Assembly: GCA_017543265.1 (NCBI GenBank)
Contig: JAFYGI010000051.1
Location: forward strand, 1-64,000
DNA from: Bacillota bacterium
GTDB lineage: Bacteria > Bacillota > Clostridia > Lachnospirales > CAG-274
DNA length: 64,000 nucleotides
Direction: 5' to 3'
Shown here: one piece after another, positions 1 to 8,678 of the stretch
Position numbering within the stretch: the first letter of the stretch is position 1
Layout of the letters: every line of letters starts with the position of its first letter
The notes under the pieces: generated by a model
Database searches by the model: none
The model's input: the letters and a program-made list of their open reading frames with translations, nothing else
Told to the model about the DNA's origin: nothing
Translations under genes and position numbers: made by a program

Positions 1-804
1 GGGCTTTGCATCGATGTTTTTGATCGCCTTTGTGGGGCACTTTTCGGTGCATACGCCGCATTGCGTACATTTTTCGTAATCTACCTTTGCCAGGAAGTTT
101 GTGACCGAAACAGCCGCACTCGGGCAGTTGCGCTCACACATCTTACAGCCCATACAAGCATTGGAGCAGTTGTCCTTGCTCTGCTTGGGCATATCGTTTG
201 AGTTGCAGGCAACGCGCACCTTCATATCGGCAGGCACAAGCTCTATTACATGCTTGGGACAAGCCTTTACGCAGGCACCGCAGGCAACACATTTATCCTC
301 GTTTACAACGGCAACGCCGTTTACAATGCTTAAAGCATCAAACTTACACGCCCTTACGCAGTTGCCGTCACCCAGACAGCCGTATGCGCAGGACTTTCTG
401 CCGCCCGAAACACCGTTTTCAAGGTCACAGTCGGACTCGCCGTAGTAATCAAACTTGGTCTTTGCCGCGTCACAGGTACCGTTACACTTGACAAAAGCAA
501 CCATTTTTGCGCCTTCCTCGGCCTTGATGCCCATTACCTCGCCGACCTTTGCCGCGCAGGCAGCACCGCCTACGGGACAGGCATTTACGGGAGCCTTGCC
601 CGATGCGATAGCCTCCGCAAGGGCATCACAGCCCGCATAGCCGCAGCCGCCGCAGTTTGCACCGGGCAGACACTCTCTTACAAGGGGTACCTTCGGATCC
701 TGCTCAACTTTAAGCTTGATGGATGCCAGACCAAGGCCTGCACCGAAGAGAATACCCATACCGCCTATACTTACTACAGGCCAAAGTATACTTGTTATAT
801 CCAT
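1..804 (-). CDS. rnfB: RnfB, electron transport complex iron-sulfur subunit (partial)
   Basis: Ferredoxin-type subunit of the Rnf complex, which couples ferredoxin oxidation and NAD+ reduction to Na+ or H+ translocation. The ORF starts at an ATG (802-804) and runs off the left edge, so 268 codons are visible and the C terminus is missing. An N-terminal hydrophobic anchor is followed by a cysteine motif, CPGANCGGCGYAGC, near residue 50, diagnostic of RnfB. Several CxxCxxCxxxC ferredoxin clusters follow, such as CVACGACVKACP and CTQCGVCTEKCP. It is the last gene of rnfCDGEAB, the usual clostridial order. A GGGGGTG ribosome site precedes the start. Identification is certain; only completeness is unknown. 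Confidence 0.96.
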   Translation of the reverse strand, partial: MDITSILWPVVSIGGMGILFGAGLGLASIKLKVEQDPKVPLVRECLPGANCGGCGYAGCDALAEAIASGKAPVNACPVGGAACAAKVGEVMGIKAEEGAKMVAFVKCNGTCDAAKTKFDYYGESDCDLENGVSGGRKSCAYGCLGDGNCVRACKFDALSIVNGVAVVNEDKCVACGACVKACPKHVIELVPADMKVRVACNSNDMPKQSKDNCSNACMGCKMCERNCPSAAVSVTNFLAKVDYEKCTQCGVCTEKCPTKAIKNIDAKP

Positions 805-822
805 TTTCAATGCACCCCCTTA

Positions 823-1395
823 TTATAACATACCCGAAAAGCCCAAAAAGGCTATCGCCATTAAACCTGCGGTTATCAGCGCTATCGGGAAGCCCTCGAG
901 CGACTTGGGGATATTGCACTTTGCAACGCGCTCTCTTATGCCCGCGAAAAGTATGATGGCAATGGCAAAGCCTATTGCGGCACCGATACCGTTTACCACG
1001 GATGCGATAAAGCCGTAGCCGTCGTTCATGTTGTTAACGGCAACACCCAGAACCGCACAGTTTGTGGTGATAAGGGGCAGATAAACGCCAAGTGCCTGAT
1101 ACAGCGACGGAGAGGATTTTTTGATAAACATCTCAACCAGCTGAACCAGTGAAGCAATAATAAGAATAAATGCAATGTTGTAAAGATACTCTATTTGCAG
1201 CGGTACCAGTATAAACTTGTGCACCAGCCATGTTGCGGCCGAAGCAAGCGTAATAACGAAAACTACGGCGATGCCCATGCCGCTTGCCGTCTCTACCTTT
1301 TTGGAAACGCCAAGGAAGGGACAGATGCCCAAAAACTGCGAAAGCACGAAGTTATGAACAAAAATTGCACTTAATAATATCAAAAACAAATTCAT
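823..1395 (-). CDS. rnfA: RnfA membrane subunit
   Basis: Integral membrane subunit of the Rnf ferredoxin:NAD+ oxidoreductase. The 190-aa product is almost entirely hydrophobic with about six membrane segments, as in RnfA/NqrE. It contains the typical early segment VLSQFLGICPFLGVSKK, whose cysteine lies in a membrane segment as in the family. The internal stretch TTNCAVLGVA also matches. It sits between rnfE and rnfB with 14- and 18-bp gaps, so it is translated from the same message. Length matches the family (about 190 aa). Confidence 0.96.
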   Translation of the reverse strand: MNLFLILLSAIFVHNFVLSQFLGICPFLGVSKKVETASGMGIAVVFVITLASAATWLVHKFILVPLQIEYLYNIAFILIIASLVQLVEMFIKKSSPSLYQALGVYLPLITTNCAVLGVAVNNMNDGYGFIASVVNGIGAAIGFAIAIILFAGIRERVAKCNIPKSLEGFPIALITAGLMAIAFLGFSGML

Positions 1396-1409
1396 TTCTC
1401 CGCACCCCC

Positions 1410-2012
1410 TTATTCAGCCTTTTTGCCGCTGCGCAGCTTATTGACAAGTACCATTAAAAATGCAAGTGACAAAAACGCACCCGGAGGAAGTATCATCACA
1501 AGTGTTCTCGGGAATGCTTCGGGAAGCACGGTGTAGCCCAGAAGAGAGCCGTTGCCCAGAAACTCGCGTACAGCGCCCAGAACAAACAGCGCAAATGTAA
1601 AGCCCAGACCCATGCCGATACCGTCAAACAGCGACGCGATGGGGCCGTTCTTACCCGCAAATGCCTCCGCACGGGCAAGGATGATACAGTTTACAACGAT
1701 AAGCGGGATATACACGCCCAGCGCCTTTACAAGGCTGGGGGGGGCGTATGCGTTCAAAAGCATCTCCACTATCGTAACGAAGCTGGCGATAACCACAACA
1801 TAGCAGGGTATACGCGCCTCGTCGGGTACAAATTTTCTTATAAGCGAGATAACCAGGTTGGAGCAGGCAAGCACCGCAAGGGTGGAAAGACCCATGCCCA
1901 GGCCGTTTATCGCGCTGGAGGTAACGGCAAGTGTGGGACACATACCGATTACCTGTACAAAGGTGGGGTTTTCGTCGATAATACCGTTTTTAATAATTTT
2001 TACGGGATTCAT
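1410..2012 (-). CDS. rnfE: RnfE membrane subunit
   Basis: Integral membrane subunit of the Rnf complex, homologous to RnfA but inserted in inverted topology. It is 200 aa with six predicted membrane helices. The start NPVKIIKNGIIDENPTFVQ and the motif VIGMCPTLAVT carry the membrane cysteine, and a second half-site reads PLIVVNCIILARAEAF. The start codon overlaps the end of rnfG at 2012, which implies translational coupling. RnfA and RnfE together form the membrane core holding an Fe-S centre in the family; the cysteines expected for it are present here. Confidence 0.95.
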   Translation of the reverse strand: MNPVKIIKNGIIDENPTFVQVIGMCPTLAVTSSAINGLGMGLSTLAVLACSNLVISLIRKFVPDEARIPCYVVVIASFVTIVEMLLNAYAPPSLVKALGVYIPLIVVNCIILARAEAFAGKNGPIASLFDGIGMGLGFTFALFVLGAVREFLGNGSLLGYTVLPEAFPRTLVMILPPGAFLSLAFLMVLVNKLRSGKKAE

Positions 2013-2599
2013 TACTTATTCCCTCCTTTCAGATTTTTCTCGTAATAATCATAAGCCTCGTTTACGGCATTTACTACCGCGGTGGAAGTTATGGTCGCGC
2101 CCGTTATGGCCTCCAGCTGTGTGTCGGAAGCACCGCTGCCCTTTAATACCGTAAGGGGAGCCTGCTTGCCGCTGTCAAACTGGGGCGAGAGCTTTGTTTC
2201 GGCATTTGCGCCAAGGCCGGGGGTCTCGGAGTGGGAAACCACCTTAACACCCGTTACGGTGCCGTCCTTGTCGATGCCCACCATAAGGTTAAGGCCTGCG
2301 CTGAAACCCTTTGTCGTAATTGAAAAGGCATAGCCGCCGTCGCTGTTTTTGCTGTAGGAGTTGATGATGTCGCTTTCGGGTACCTCGACAGGGTCGTCGT
2401 CAAAGGTGATGGGAAGCGCATCAATTTCCTCATCCTTGGCCGTTGTGGGTAAAAATACCGCTTTCATAGCCTTTTGTGTGGATGCCTCTTTCTTTTGGGC
2501 AATGGTAGGTGCGGTAGCCGCATTTACGCCGCCGAGAGCAGCCGCAGCAATACCCGCGATAACAAGAAGCGAACCGCCTGTTTTAACTATAGGATTCAT
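2012..2599 (-). CDS. rnfG: RnfG, covalent flavoprotein subunit
   Basis: Membrane-anchored FMN-binding subunit of Rnf. One N-terminal helix (about residues 9-28) anchors a domain outside the membrane. The C-terminal FMN motif reads ITGATITST near residue 166; the second threonine is the expected phosphoester attachment site (family consensus SGATxT). The HSETPGLGANAE segment, near residue 123, is also typical. At 195 aa it has the usual length. It overlaps rnfD by four bases (2596-2599) and touches rnfE, consistent with one polycistronic message. The first motif residue is Thr rather than Ser, a common variation. Confidence 0.95.
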   Translation of the reverse strand: MNPIVKTGGSLLVIAGIAAAALGGVNAATAPTIAQKKEASTQKAMKAVFLPTTAKDEEIDALPITFDDDPVEVPESDIINSYSKNSDGGYAFSITTKGFSAGLNLMVGIDKDGTVTGVKVVSHSETPGLGANAETKLSPQFDSGKQAPLTVLKGSGASDTQLEAITGATITSTAVVNAVNEAYDYYEKNLKGGNK

Positions 2600-3591
2600 G
2601 CCTTCTTCGCCTCCTTTGCCTTTTTCACCGCACCGAAGATGGTAGGTCTCGTATATCTGTCAATAAGCGGAACACAAAGGTTCATTAAAAGGATAGAATA
2701 CGAAACGCCCTCGGGGTAACCGCCGAATACGCGGATAAGTGTCGTTAAAAGACCGCAGCCTATACCCATTATTATCTGACCCTTGGGTGTTACGGGTGAG
2801 GATGCATAGTCCGTTGCCATAAAGAACGCACCGAGCATAAGACCGCCCGTGAAAAGCTCGTAAACGGGTACTCTGTTGGGAGCGATGCCCGTTGCCTTGA
2901 AAATAAAGGTCAGTACAAACACAGTTAAAATGTATGTAACGGGTATCTTCCAGCTGATGACCTTTCTTATCATAAGATAAACGCCGCCAAGGATAAGTGC
3001 AATGGCGCAGGTCTCGCCGATACAGCCGCCGATATTGCCGATAAGGGCATTTATAAGGTCGTTTTGTGTAACTGTTATCGCGCCCTCTTTTATCTGTGCA
3101 AGGGGTGTTGCCTGTGTTGTTGCATCAAGCGCACCGATAACGCCGTAGCCCGTTGCGCCGAATGCGGCACCCGTTGTATATGTCGGGTAGGATGCTACCA
3201 AAAACGCTCTTGCACCCAAAGCGGGGTTCATAAAGTTCTGGCCTAAGCCGCCGAAAAGCTGCTTAACAATGATTATCGCAAAGAACGCGCCCACAATGGG
3301 TACCCAAAACGGTGCCGAAGCGGGGAGGTTCATTGCAAGCAAAAGACCCGTGATAACGGCCGAAAAGTCACACACGGTCACCTTCTGCTTTGCGGCCTTC
3401 TGATAAAGTGCCTCAAAGGCTACTGCGGACACAACGGATATAACCATAAGTGCCGCTGCCCTTGCACCAAAATACACTATGCCCATTACCGCAGCGGGCA
3501 AAAGTGCTATAACCACATCACGCATTACCGAGCTTATGGTGTCCTTGGAGCGAACATGAGGCGTCGAGGAAACCATTAAATTATTTTCCAT
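2596..3591 (-). CDS. rnfD: RnfD membrane flavoprotein subunit
   Basis: Polytopic membrane subunit of Rnf with covalent FMN in well-studied homologues. The 331-aa product has about eight to ten membrane helices. The FMN-threonine region reads DATTQATPLAQIK near residue 175. The threonine is kept, but the glycine usual two residues before it (xGATPL) is Gln here. Other family stretches are present, including the FGGLGQNFMNPALGARAF segment. It overlaps rnfC by 11 bp and rnfG by 4 bp. The Gly-to-Gln change is noted as a variation; it does not by itself suggest loss of flavin. Confidence 0.94.
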   Translation of the reverse strand: MENNLMVSSTPHVRSKDTISSVMRDVVIALLPAAVMGIVYFGARAAALMVISVVSAVAFEALYQKAAKQKVTVCDFSAVITGLLLAMNLPASAPFWVPIVGAFFAIIIVKQLFGGLGQNFMNPALGARAFLVASYPTYTTGAAFGATGYGVIGALDATTQATPLAQIKEGAITVTQNDLINALIGNIGGCIGETCAIALILGGVYLMIRKVISWKIPVTYILTVFVLTFIFKATGIAPNRVPVYELFTGGLMLGAFFMATDYASSPVTPKGQIIMGIGCGLLTTLIRVFGGYPEGVSYSILLMNLCVPLIDRYTRPTIFGAVKKAKEAKKA

Positions 3592-4942
3592 TTTTCTCGG
3601 CCTCCTTCCTTGCTCTTATAATGCCCATAACAGTACGCTTTGTTATGCGCAGGCTTTGCGCCAGATGGCGCTTTGCGGGACAGACAAAGCTGCACGAGCC
3701 GCACTCGATGCAATCCACGCCGTTATGCGCCTCAAAGGCATCGTAATCCTTTGCAAGGGCATCCTGATTAAGCTCCAGGGGCATAAGACCCATCGGGCAG
3801 GCACCCACGCACTTGCCGCAGCGTATACAGTTGCTTTCCTCGGGGAGAGTTGCCTCTTCCTTTGTCATGCAAAGAAGCGCGGATGATGTTTTTACAAAAG
3901 GAACATCGATATTGTAAAGCGCGGGACCCATCATGGGGCCGCCTGCGATTATCTTGGCGCAGTCGTCCTTAAGGCCGCCCGTTGCCTCGATAAATTCCTT
4001 TATATTCATACCTATTCTTATTTGGTAGTTGCCGGGGTTGTTCACGCCGTTGCCCGTAATGGTAACGATACGGCGCATAAGCGGACGGTTTTTGACAACG
4101 GCACGCTCTATGGCAAGCACGGTATCCACATTGTCCACTATACAGCCCACACTTGCGGGCAGGCCGCCGCTGGGCACCTCTCTGCCCGTTACGGCATAGA
4201 TAAGCTGTTTTTCGGAGCCCTGCGGATACTTGCATTTAAGCGCAAGCACCTCTATATTCGGGTAGCTTTCGGCTGCCTTTGTAACGGCCTCCAGAGCATC
4301 CATTTTATTGACCTCTATAGCTATATAGCCCTTTGCCTTGGGGTGGAGCTGAAGCATAACGTCCAGACCCATAACAAGACGGTCTGTCTTTTCCAGCATA
4401 ACGCGGTGGTCGGTGGTAAGATAAGGCTCACACTCGGCCGCATTTACGATAATGCTGTCTATCTCCTGTCCGGGCGGGGGATTAAGCTTGATGTGCGTGG
4501 GGAAGCCCGCGCCGCCGAGGCCTACTATGCCCGCATTTTTTACCTTGTCAAGTATTTCCTCCCTTGACATGGACTTGTAGTCGTTTTCGTCGGTCTCCTT
4601 GCCTATCGAAGGATCCTCCTCAAATTTACCGTCGTTTTCGATAATGATGGATTTGACTGTTGCCCCGCTCGGTGTAAGCATGGGCTTGATGTCCACGACC
4701 GTACCCGATACCGATGAATGTATGGGTGCACAGACAAAAGCGGTCGCTTCCGCTATCTTCTGACCCAACAGCACTCTGTCGCCCTTTGCGACGATAGGCT
4801 CGCACGGTGCGCCTATGTGCTGGCTGACGGGAAATACCATCAATGCCCCCTCTTTGGGCATAAGTATCTCTATAGGCTTTTGGTTTGTAAAGGCCTTGCC
4901 GTCAGGCGGATGAATACCTCGTTTAAAGGTGTGAAGATTCAT
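3581..4942 (-). CDS. rnfC: RnfC, NADH-interacting iron-sulfur subunit
   Basis: Peripheral subunit that exchanges electrons with NAD(H) in the Rnf complex. The 453-aa product has a short N-terminal lipoyl-like fold and an NADH/FMN-binding core with GLGGAGFPTHIKL near residue 141. Two C-terminal [4Fe-4S] motifs follow: CIRCGKCVGACP (about 372) and CIECGSCSFVCP (about 410). It is the first gene of the operon; an AAAGGGG ribosome site lies about 10 bp upstream of the ATG at 4940-4942. Length agrees with clostridial RnfC. A promoter candidate lies at 5018-5046 on the minus strand. Confidence 0.96.
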   Translation of the reverse strand: MNLHTFKRGIHPPDGKAFTNQKPIEILMPKEGALMVFPVSQHIGAPCEPIVAKGDRVLLGQKIAEATAFVCAPIHSSVSGTVVDIKPMLTPSGATVKSIIIENDGKFEEDPSIGKETDENDYKSMSREEILDKVKNAGIVGLGGAGFPTHIKLNPPPGQEIDSIIVNAAECEPYLTTDHRVMLEKTDRLVMGLDVMLQLHPKAKGYIAIEVNKMDALEAVTKAAESYPNIEVLALKCKYPQGSEKQLIYAVTGREVPSGGLPASVGCIVDNVDTVLAIERAVVKNRPLMRRIVTITGNGVNNPGNYQIRIGMNIKEFIEATGGLKDDCAKIIAGGPMMGPALYNIDVPFVKTSSALLCMTKEEATLPEESNCIRCGKCVGACPMGLMPLELNQDALAKDYDAFEAHNGVDCIECGSCSFVCPAKRHLAQSLRITKRTVMGIIRARKEAEKNGK

Positions 4943-5017
4943 TAAATGAACGCCCCTTTCTTATATTTATACTGCCCCGACACCCTTGTATACGGTCTGT
5001 CGGAACCCCTAAATTTT

Positions 5018-5046
5018 ATATTACAATATTTTCGCGGAAAATGCAA
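5018..5046 (-). promoter_or_regulatory. Putative promoter of the rnf operon
   Basis: Read on the minus strand, TTGCAT (5041-5046) and TAATAT (5018-5023) are separated by 17 bp in an AT-rich patch about 75 bp upstream of rnfC. The -10 is not perfect, so this is a candidate only. Confidence 0.45.
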
Positions 5047-5157
5047 TATAAATTAAAAAATAAACAAACTTTATTCGCCCGCCCCGCAAACGGGGTGCAC
5101 AAAAGCAAAAGTCCGCGGTGATTTTTTTGCGGCGGCTGCGAAAAACAAAAAAATAAC

Positions 5158-5186
5158 TTGTATTGTGACAAGATTTACAGTATAAT
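5158..5186 (+). promoter_or_regulatory. Promoter of pectinesterase-prs-rlu unit
   Basis: TTGTAT (5158-5163), a 17-bp spacer, and a perfect TATAAT (5181-5186), 34 bp upstream of the ATG at 5221. A good AAGGAAAGG ribosome site lies in between. It is divergent from rnf. Confidence 0.75.
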
Positions 5187-5220
5187 GTAAATATATGAAA
5201 GCACAAGGAAAGGTGAAAAC

Positions 5221-6141
5221 ATGAAGCTTATCGTAGCAAAGGATAAAACCGGGGATTTTGAGACCGTACAGGACGCTCTGGACAGCGTAAAGGCGGGTGA
5301 AAGTGCGGAAATATTTATAAAAAACGGCTTTTACTTTGAAAAGGTCATCATTGACAAGCCAAATGTGACCCTGACGGGCGAAGATACGGAAAACACCGTT
5401 ATCATCTATAACGACTGTGCATACCGAAAAGACGCAAACGGCGAGTATCTGGGCACCTTTGCCACCGCCACCCTTGAGGTGACGCAAAACGGCAAAAACA
5501 CCCTTATACAAAACCTTACCATTGAAAACAGCGCGGGCTACGGCAAGATAGTGGGTCAGGCGGTAGCGCTCAGCGCGGGCGGCGACAGATCGTCGTTCAA
5601 AAACCTGCGTCTTATCGCAAGGCAGGATACGCTTATGCTGATACCCTGCTATATAGAGGCACAGCAATATCCCGACCTTTATATCAGGCAGTATTTTGAA
5701 AACTGCTATATAGAGGGCGATGTGGACTTCATTTTCGGCGGCGCGACTGCGGTATTTAAAAACTGCGACATTTACTGCAAGCACCGTCCCGCGGGCTACA
5801 ACTGCTTTGTTACGGCAGCCTGCACGCCCGAAAACATAAAATACGGCTTTGTATTTATAGGCTGCCGCATAGACGGGGATGCCGAAAAGGGCACCGTCTA
5901 CCTTGGCAGACCGTGGCTTCCGGGCGCAAGGACGGTATTTATCGACACCGAGGCAACGGACGTACTCTGCCCCGAGATATGGAGCAGATGGGGCAAGGAC
6001 AGGATGCACGATGCGGCCTGCTATGCCCAGAACAGCTTTACCGACAGGGAAAAGGTGGCCGCATGGACGGACATACTTACAGACGGGCAGGTAAAGCAGT
6101 ACACGGCGGAAAACATTTTTGGCGACTGGAGACCCTTTTAA
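5221..6141 (+). CDS. Pectinesterase (carbohydrate esterase family 8), no signal peptide
   Basis: Removes methyl esters from homogalacturonan. The 306-aa right-handed beta-helix shows all CE8 catalytic blocks: GFYFEK (36-41), GQAVAL with Gln113, ARQDTL with Gln135-Asp136, DFIFGG with Asp169, and LGRPW with Arg230 and Trp232. The protein begins directly with the fold and has no signal peptide or membrane segment. It therefore probably acts in the cytoplasm on imported, partly methylated oligogalacturonides; that role is inference. It is followed after 14 bp by prs and sits behind its own promoter. No pectate lyase or sugar transporter is nearby. Confidence 0.93.
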   Translation: MKLIVAKDKTGDFETVQDALDSVKAGESAEIFIKNGFYFEKVIIDKPNVTLTGEDTENTVIIYNDCAYRKDANGEYLGTFATATLEVTQNGKNTLIQNLTIENSAGYGKIVGQAVALSAGGDRSSFKNLRLIARQDTLMLIPCYIEAQQYPDLYIRQYFENCYIEGDVDFIFGGATAVFKNCDIYCKHRPAGYNCFVTAACTPENIKYGFVFIGCRIDGDAEKGTVYLGRPWLPGARTVFIDTEATDVLCPEIWSRWGKDRMHDAACYAQNSFTDREKVAAWTDILTDGQVKQYTAENIFGDWRPF

Positions 6142-6155
6142 AGGAGCGATGACAT

Positions 6156-7115
6156 ATGGATATAGGAAGCGGCAGCATAAAGATATTTACCTGCAACGGC
6201 AACCGTGCGCTGGCCGAGAGGATAGCAGACAATCTGGGGCTTAAAGTGGGCGAATGCGTTGTGACGAAATTCAGCGACGGCGAGATAAGCGTAAGGATAG
6301 TCGATACGGTGCGCGGCGCGGATGTCTTTATTGTGCAGCCAACCTGCTTTCCCGTAAACGACAACCTTATGGAGCTTCTTATAACCATTGATGCGGCAAA
6401 ACGTGCCTCCGCAGGCAGGATAAACGCCGTTGTGCCGTATTACGGCTATGCACGCCAGGACAGAAAGGCCAAGCCGCGCGAGGCGATAAGCGCCAAGCTG
6501 GTGGCAGACCTTATAACCAGCGCGGGTGCGGACAGGGTGATAACGATGGACCTGCACAGCGCACAGATACAGGGCTTTTTCAATATACCCGTGGACCATC
6601 TTTCGGGTATGCATATAATCGCCAATTATTACCTTAATAAGTACGAAAACATATCCGAGGACTTTGTGGCCATGTCGCCCGACCTTGGAAGTGTGGCGCG
6701 TACACGCCGCTTTGCGGAGCTTTTGAACATACCGCTTGCCATAATAGACAAGCGCAGGCCAAAGCCCAATGTTTCCGAGATAATGAACATAATAGGCGAG
6801 TTTAAGGACAAAAACGTAATTTTATTTGACGATATGATAGACACCGCAGGCACCATAACAAACGCCGCAAACGCCGTAAAGGAGCGGGGCGCGAAAAATG
6901 TCTACGCCTGCTGTACCCACCCCGTATTAAGCGGTGCGGCGACGGAGCGGATAAGCTCCAGCGCAATAAGCGAGCTTGTAGTGCTGGACACGATACCCCT
7001 CAGCGCGGAAAGGAAGATAGGCAAGATACGCCAGCTTTCCACGGCAAAGCTGTTTGCGGATGCGGTATACCGCATACACGAGGGTCTGCCCCTTTCCAAG
7101 ATAAGGGAGATGTAG
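6156..7115 (+). CDS. prs: Ribose-phosphate pyrophosphokinase
   Basis: Makes phosphoribosyl pyrophosphate from ribose 5-phosphate and ATP, for nucleotide, histidine and NAD synthesis. The 319-aa protein has the class I features: flexible loop YYGYARQDRK (about 107-116), DLHSAQIQGFF (about 130), and the PRPP loop ILFDDMIDTAGT (about 227-238). A strong AAAGGAG site precedes the ATG. It sits 14 bp after the pectinesterase and 4 bp before the pseudouridine synthase. Length is normal (about 315-320 aa). Confidence 0.97.
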   Translation: MDIGSGSIKIFTCNGNRALAERIADNLGLKVGECVVTKFSDGEISVRIVDTVRGADVFIVQPTCFPVNDNLMELLITIDAAKRASAGRINAVVPYYGYARQDRKAKPREAISAKLVADLITSAGADRVITMDLHSAQIQGFFNIPVDHLSGMHIIANYYLNKYENISEDFVAMSPDLGSVARTRRFAELLNIPLAIIDKRRPKPNVSEIMNIIGEFKDKNVILFDDMIDTAGTITNAANAVKERGAKNVYACCTHPVLSGAATERISSSAISELVVLDTIPLSAERKIGKIRQLSTAKLFADAVYRIHEGLPLSKIREM

Positions 7116-7119
7116 GCCT

Positions 7120-8085
7120 ATGCAAAGGCTTATCATTGACGGCGGCAGCGCGGGCGGACGGCTGGACAAGTACCTGATGAAATATCTCAACAGGGCACCC
7201 AAGTCGTTTGTTTACAAGATGCTGCGCAAAAAAAACATAAAGCTTAACGGCAAAAAGGCCGCGGGCAGCGAGATATTACAGGCAGGGGACGAGCTTTGCC
7301 TATACCTTGCGGACGACACCGTGGCGCAGTTTCGGGCGGATATGCGCATAAAAGCACAGCACACCGCCCCCGACATAGTTTACGAGGACGAAAATATAAT
7401 TGCCGCCCGAAAGCCTGCGGGTATGCTGGTGCAGGGCGACAAAAACGAGGATGCGGAAAATCTCAACGATATTTTGCTATGCTACCTTGACGAAAAGGGC
7501 GGGCTGGACGGCATATTCAAGCCCGGCATCGCAAACAGGCTCGACCGCAACACGGGCGGACTGGTGCTTATGGGTAAAAATCTTGCCGCGGCGCAGGCGC
7601 TTGCAGAGGCTCTGCGCGAAAACAAGGCCGACAAGACCTATATTGCGGCGGTCTGCGGCAGGGTGGACGAAAGCGGCGGGATAAGCGGCTGGCACACCAA
7701 GGACGATAAAAACCGCGTGCTTATAACCCGCGAAAAAAGGGCGGGGGCAAGCCCCGTAAAAACGCTGTACACCCCCCTGTTTACGGGCGAAAGATACAGC
7801 ATTTTAAGCGTAAAGCTGATAACGGGAAAGTCGCACCAGATAAGAGAAAGCCTTTTGGTCGCGGGACACCCGATAATCGGCGACCCAAAGTACGGCGACC
7901 CAAAGGAAAACGCATTTTTCAGGCAGAAATTCGGCCTGACCCACCAACTGCTGTACGCGGTCAGCTTTGAATTAAGGGATATGCGGGGCATACTCGAATA
8001 TCTCAACGGCAAAAAAATAGAATGCAGCCCCGATAAGCGGGCACAGAAAATACTTGAACATATAAAAAAGAGCGCACCGGGTTAA
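7120..8085 (+). CDS. RluA/RluD-family pseudouridine synthase
   Basis: Converts uridine to pseudouridine in rRNA or tRNA. The 321-aa protein has an N-terminal S4-like RNA-binding segment (residues 10-60, AGGRLDKYLMKYL) and the RluA catalytic domain. The catalytic aspartate lies in NRLDRNTGGL (about 143-152). Most relatives have HRLD; here it is NRLD. The exact target site cannot be read from sequence. The stop codon (8083-8085) overlaps the stop of the convergent NUDIX gene by two bases, inside a two-way terminator. Confidence 0.9.
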   Translation: MQRLIIDGGSAGGRLDKYLMKYLNRAPKSFVYKMLRKKNIKLNGKKAAGSEILQAGDELCLYLADDTVAQFRADMRIKAQHTAPDIVYEDENIIAARKPAGMLVQGDKNEDAENLNDILLCYLDEKGGLDGIFKPGIANRLDRNTGGLVLMGKNLAAAQALAEALRENKADKTYIAAVCGRVDESGGISGWHTKDDKNRVLITREKRAGASPVKTLYTPLFTGERYSILSVKLITGKSHQIRESLLVAGHPIIGDPKYGDPKENAFFRQKFGLTHQLLYAVSFELRDMRGILEYLNGKKIECSPDKRAQKILEHIKKSAPG

Positions 8086-8100
8086 TATGCGCTCTTTTTT
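8064..8100. terminator. Two-way intrinsic terminator inside two overlapping gene ends
   Basis: A perfect 13-bp inverted repeat, AAAAAAGAGCGCA (8064-8076) and TGCGCTCTTTTTT (8088-8100), with an 11-base loop containing TTAA (8082-8085). That TTAA supplies the stop codons of both convergent genes. U-tracts exist on both strands. Confidence 0.92.
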
Positions 8101-8678
8101 ATATGCTGCTTTACGGCCTTTACAACGGCTTTATCGGCGGGCAGCCAATCCACCGTGTCAAGGGTATCGGCCGTGAGCCATTTTACCGCCGTATGCTCCT
8201 TCAAAACGGGTCGGCCGCCCGAAAATCCCGCCAAAAAGCAGTCCATATACAGCCTGAAGCGGGGATAGTCGTATTCCGCGGTGCAAATATGCCCGTCTAT
8301 GCTTATATCCGCGTCCAATTCCTCTTTTATCTCGCGGACAAGTGCCTGCTGCGGGGTCTCGCCGACCTCGACCTTTCCGCCGGGGAACTCCCACCTGCCC
8401 TTGTATTCGCCGCTGCCGCGCTGTGCCGCCAGCATCTCGCCGCTGTCCGAGACTATGACCGCCGCAGCCACTTTCACAAGCGGCCTGTATTTTCCGTCGG
8501 CGCAAAGCACAAGCTCCGTGCCCTCCGCCGCGCCGATAAAGGCCAGCCAGTCCTCCGTCATTTCCGTTTTTGTTTCTCCCGCCGCGCCCGCAAGCGTGAC
8601 CAGCGCCCTTGCGCCGTCCTCACATTCCTCGCAGCCGTATACGGCCTCTTCTATGCTTTTTATTGTGTATATATCCAT
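8082..8678 (-). CDS. NUDIX hydrolase, MutT-like, with N-terminal extension
   Basis: Probable (d)NTP-cleaning pyrophosphatase of the MutT type. The Nudix box is intact: GGKVEVGETPQQALVREIKE at about 102-121, then EL. The signature WEFPGGKVE is typical of 8-oxo-dGTP diphosphatases. About 65 N-terminal residues precede the Nudix fold and are not recognised. The gene starts inside the end of the HD-GYP gene (19-bp overlap), so it is probably co-transcribed with the signalling operon. The stop overlaps the convergent pseudouridine synthase gene. Substrate is inferred from the family only. Confidence 0.88.
   Translation of the reverse strand: MDIYTIKSIEEAVYGCEECEDGARALVTLAGAAGETKTEMTEDWLAFIGAAEGTELVLCADGKYRPLVKVAAAVIVSDSGEMLAAQRGSGEYKGRWEFPGGKVEVGETPQQALVREIKEELDADISIDGHICTAEYDYPRFRLYMDCFLAGFSGGRPVLKEHTAVKWLTADTLDTVDWLPADKAVVKAVKQHIKKSAY

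Noticed and set aside
4022-4567. Long plus-strand ORF inside rnfC
   Set aside because: Shadow of the minus-strand gene with no family match or ribosome site. The same applies to many long antisense frames here.
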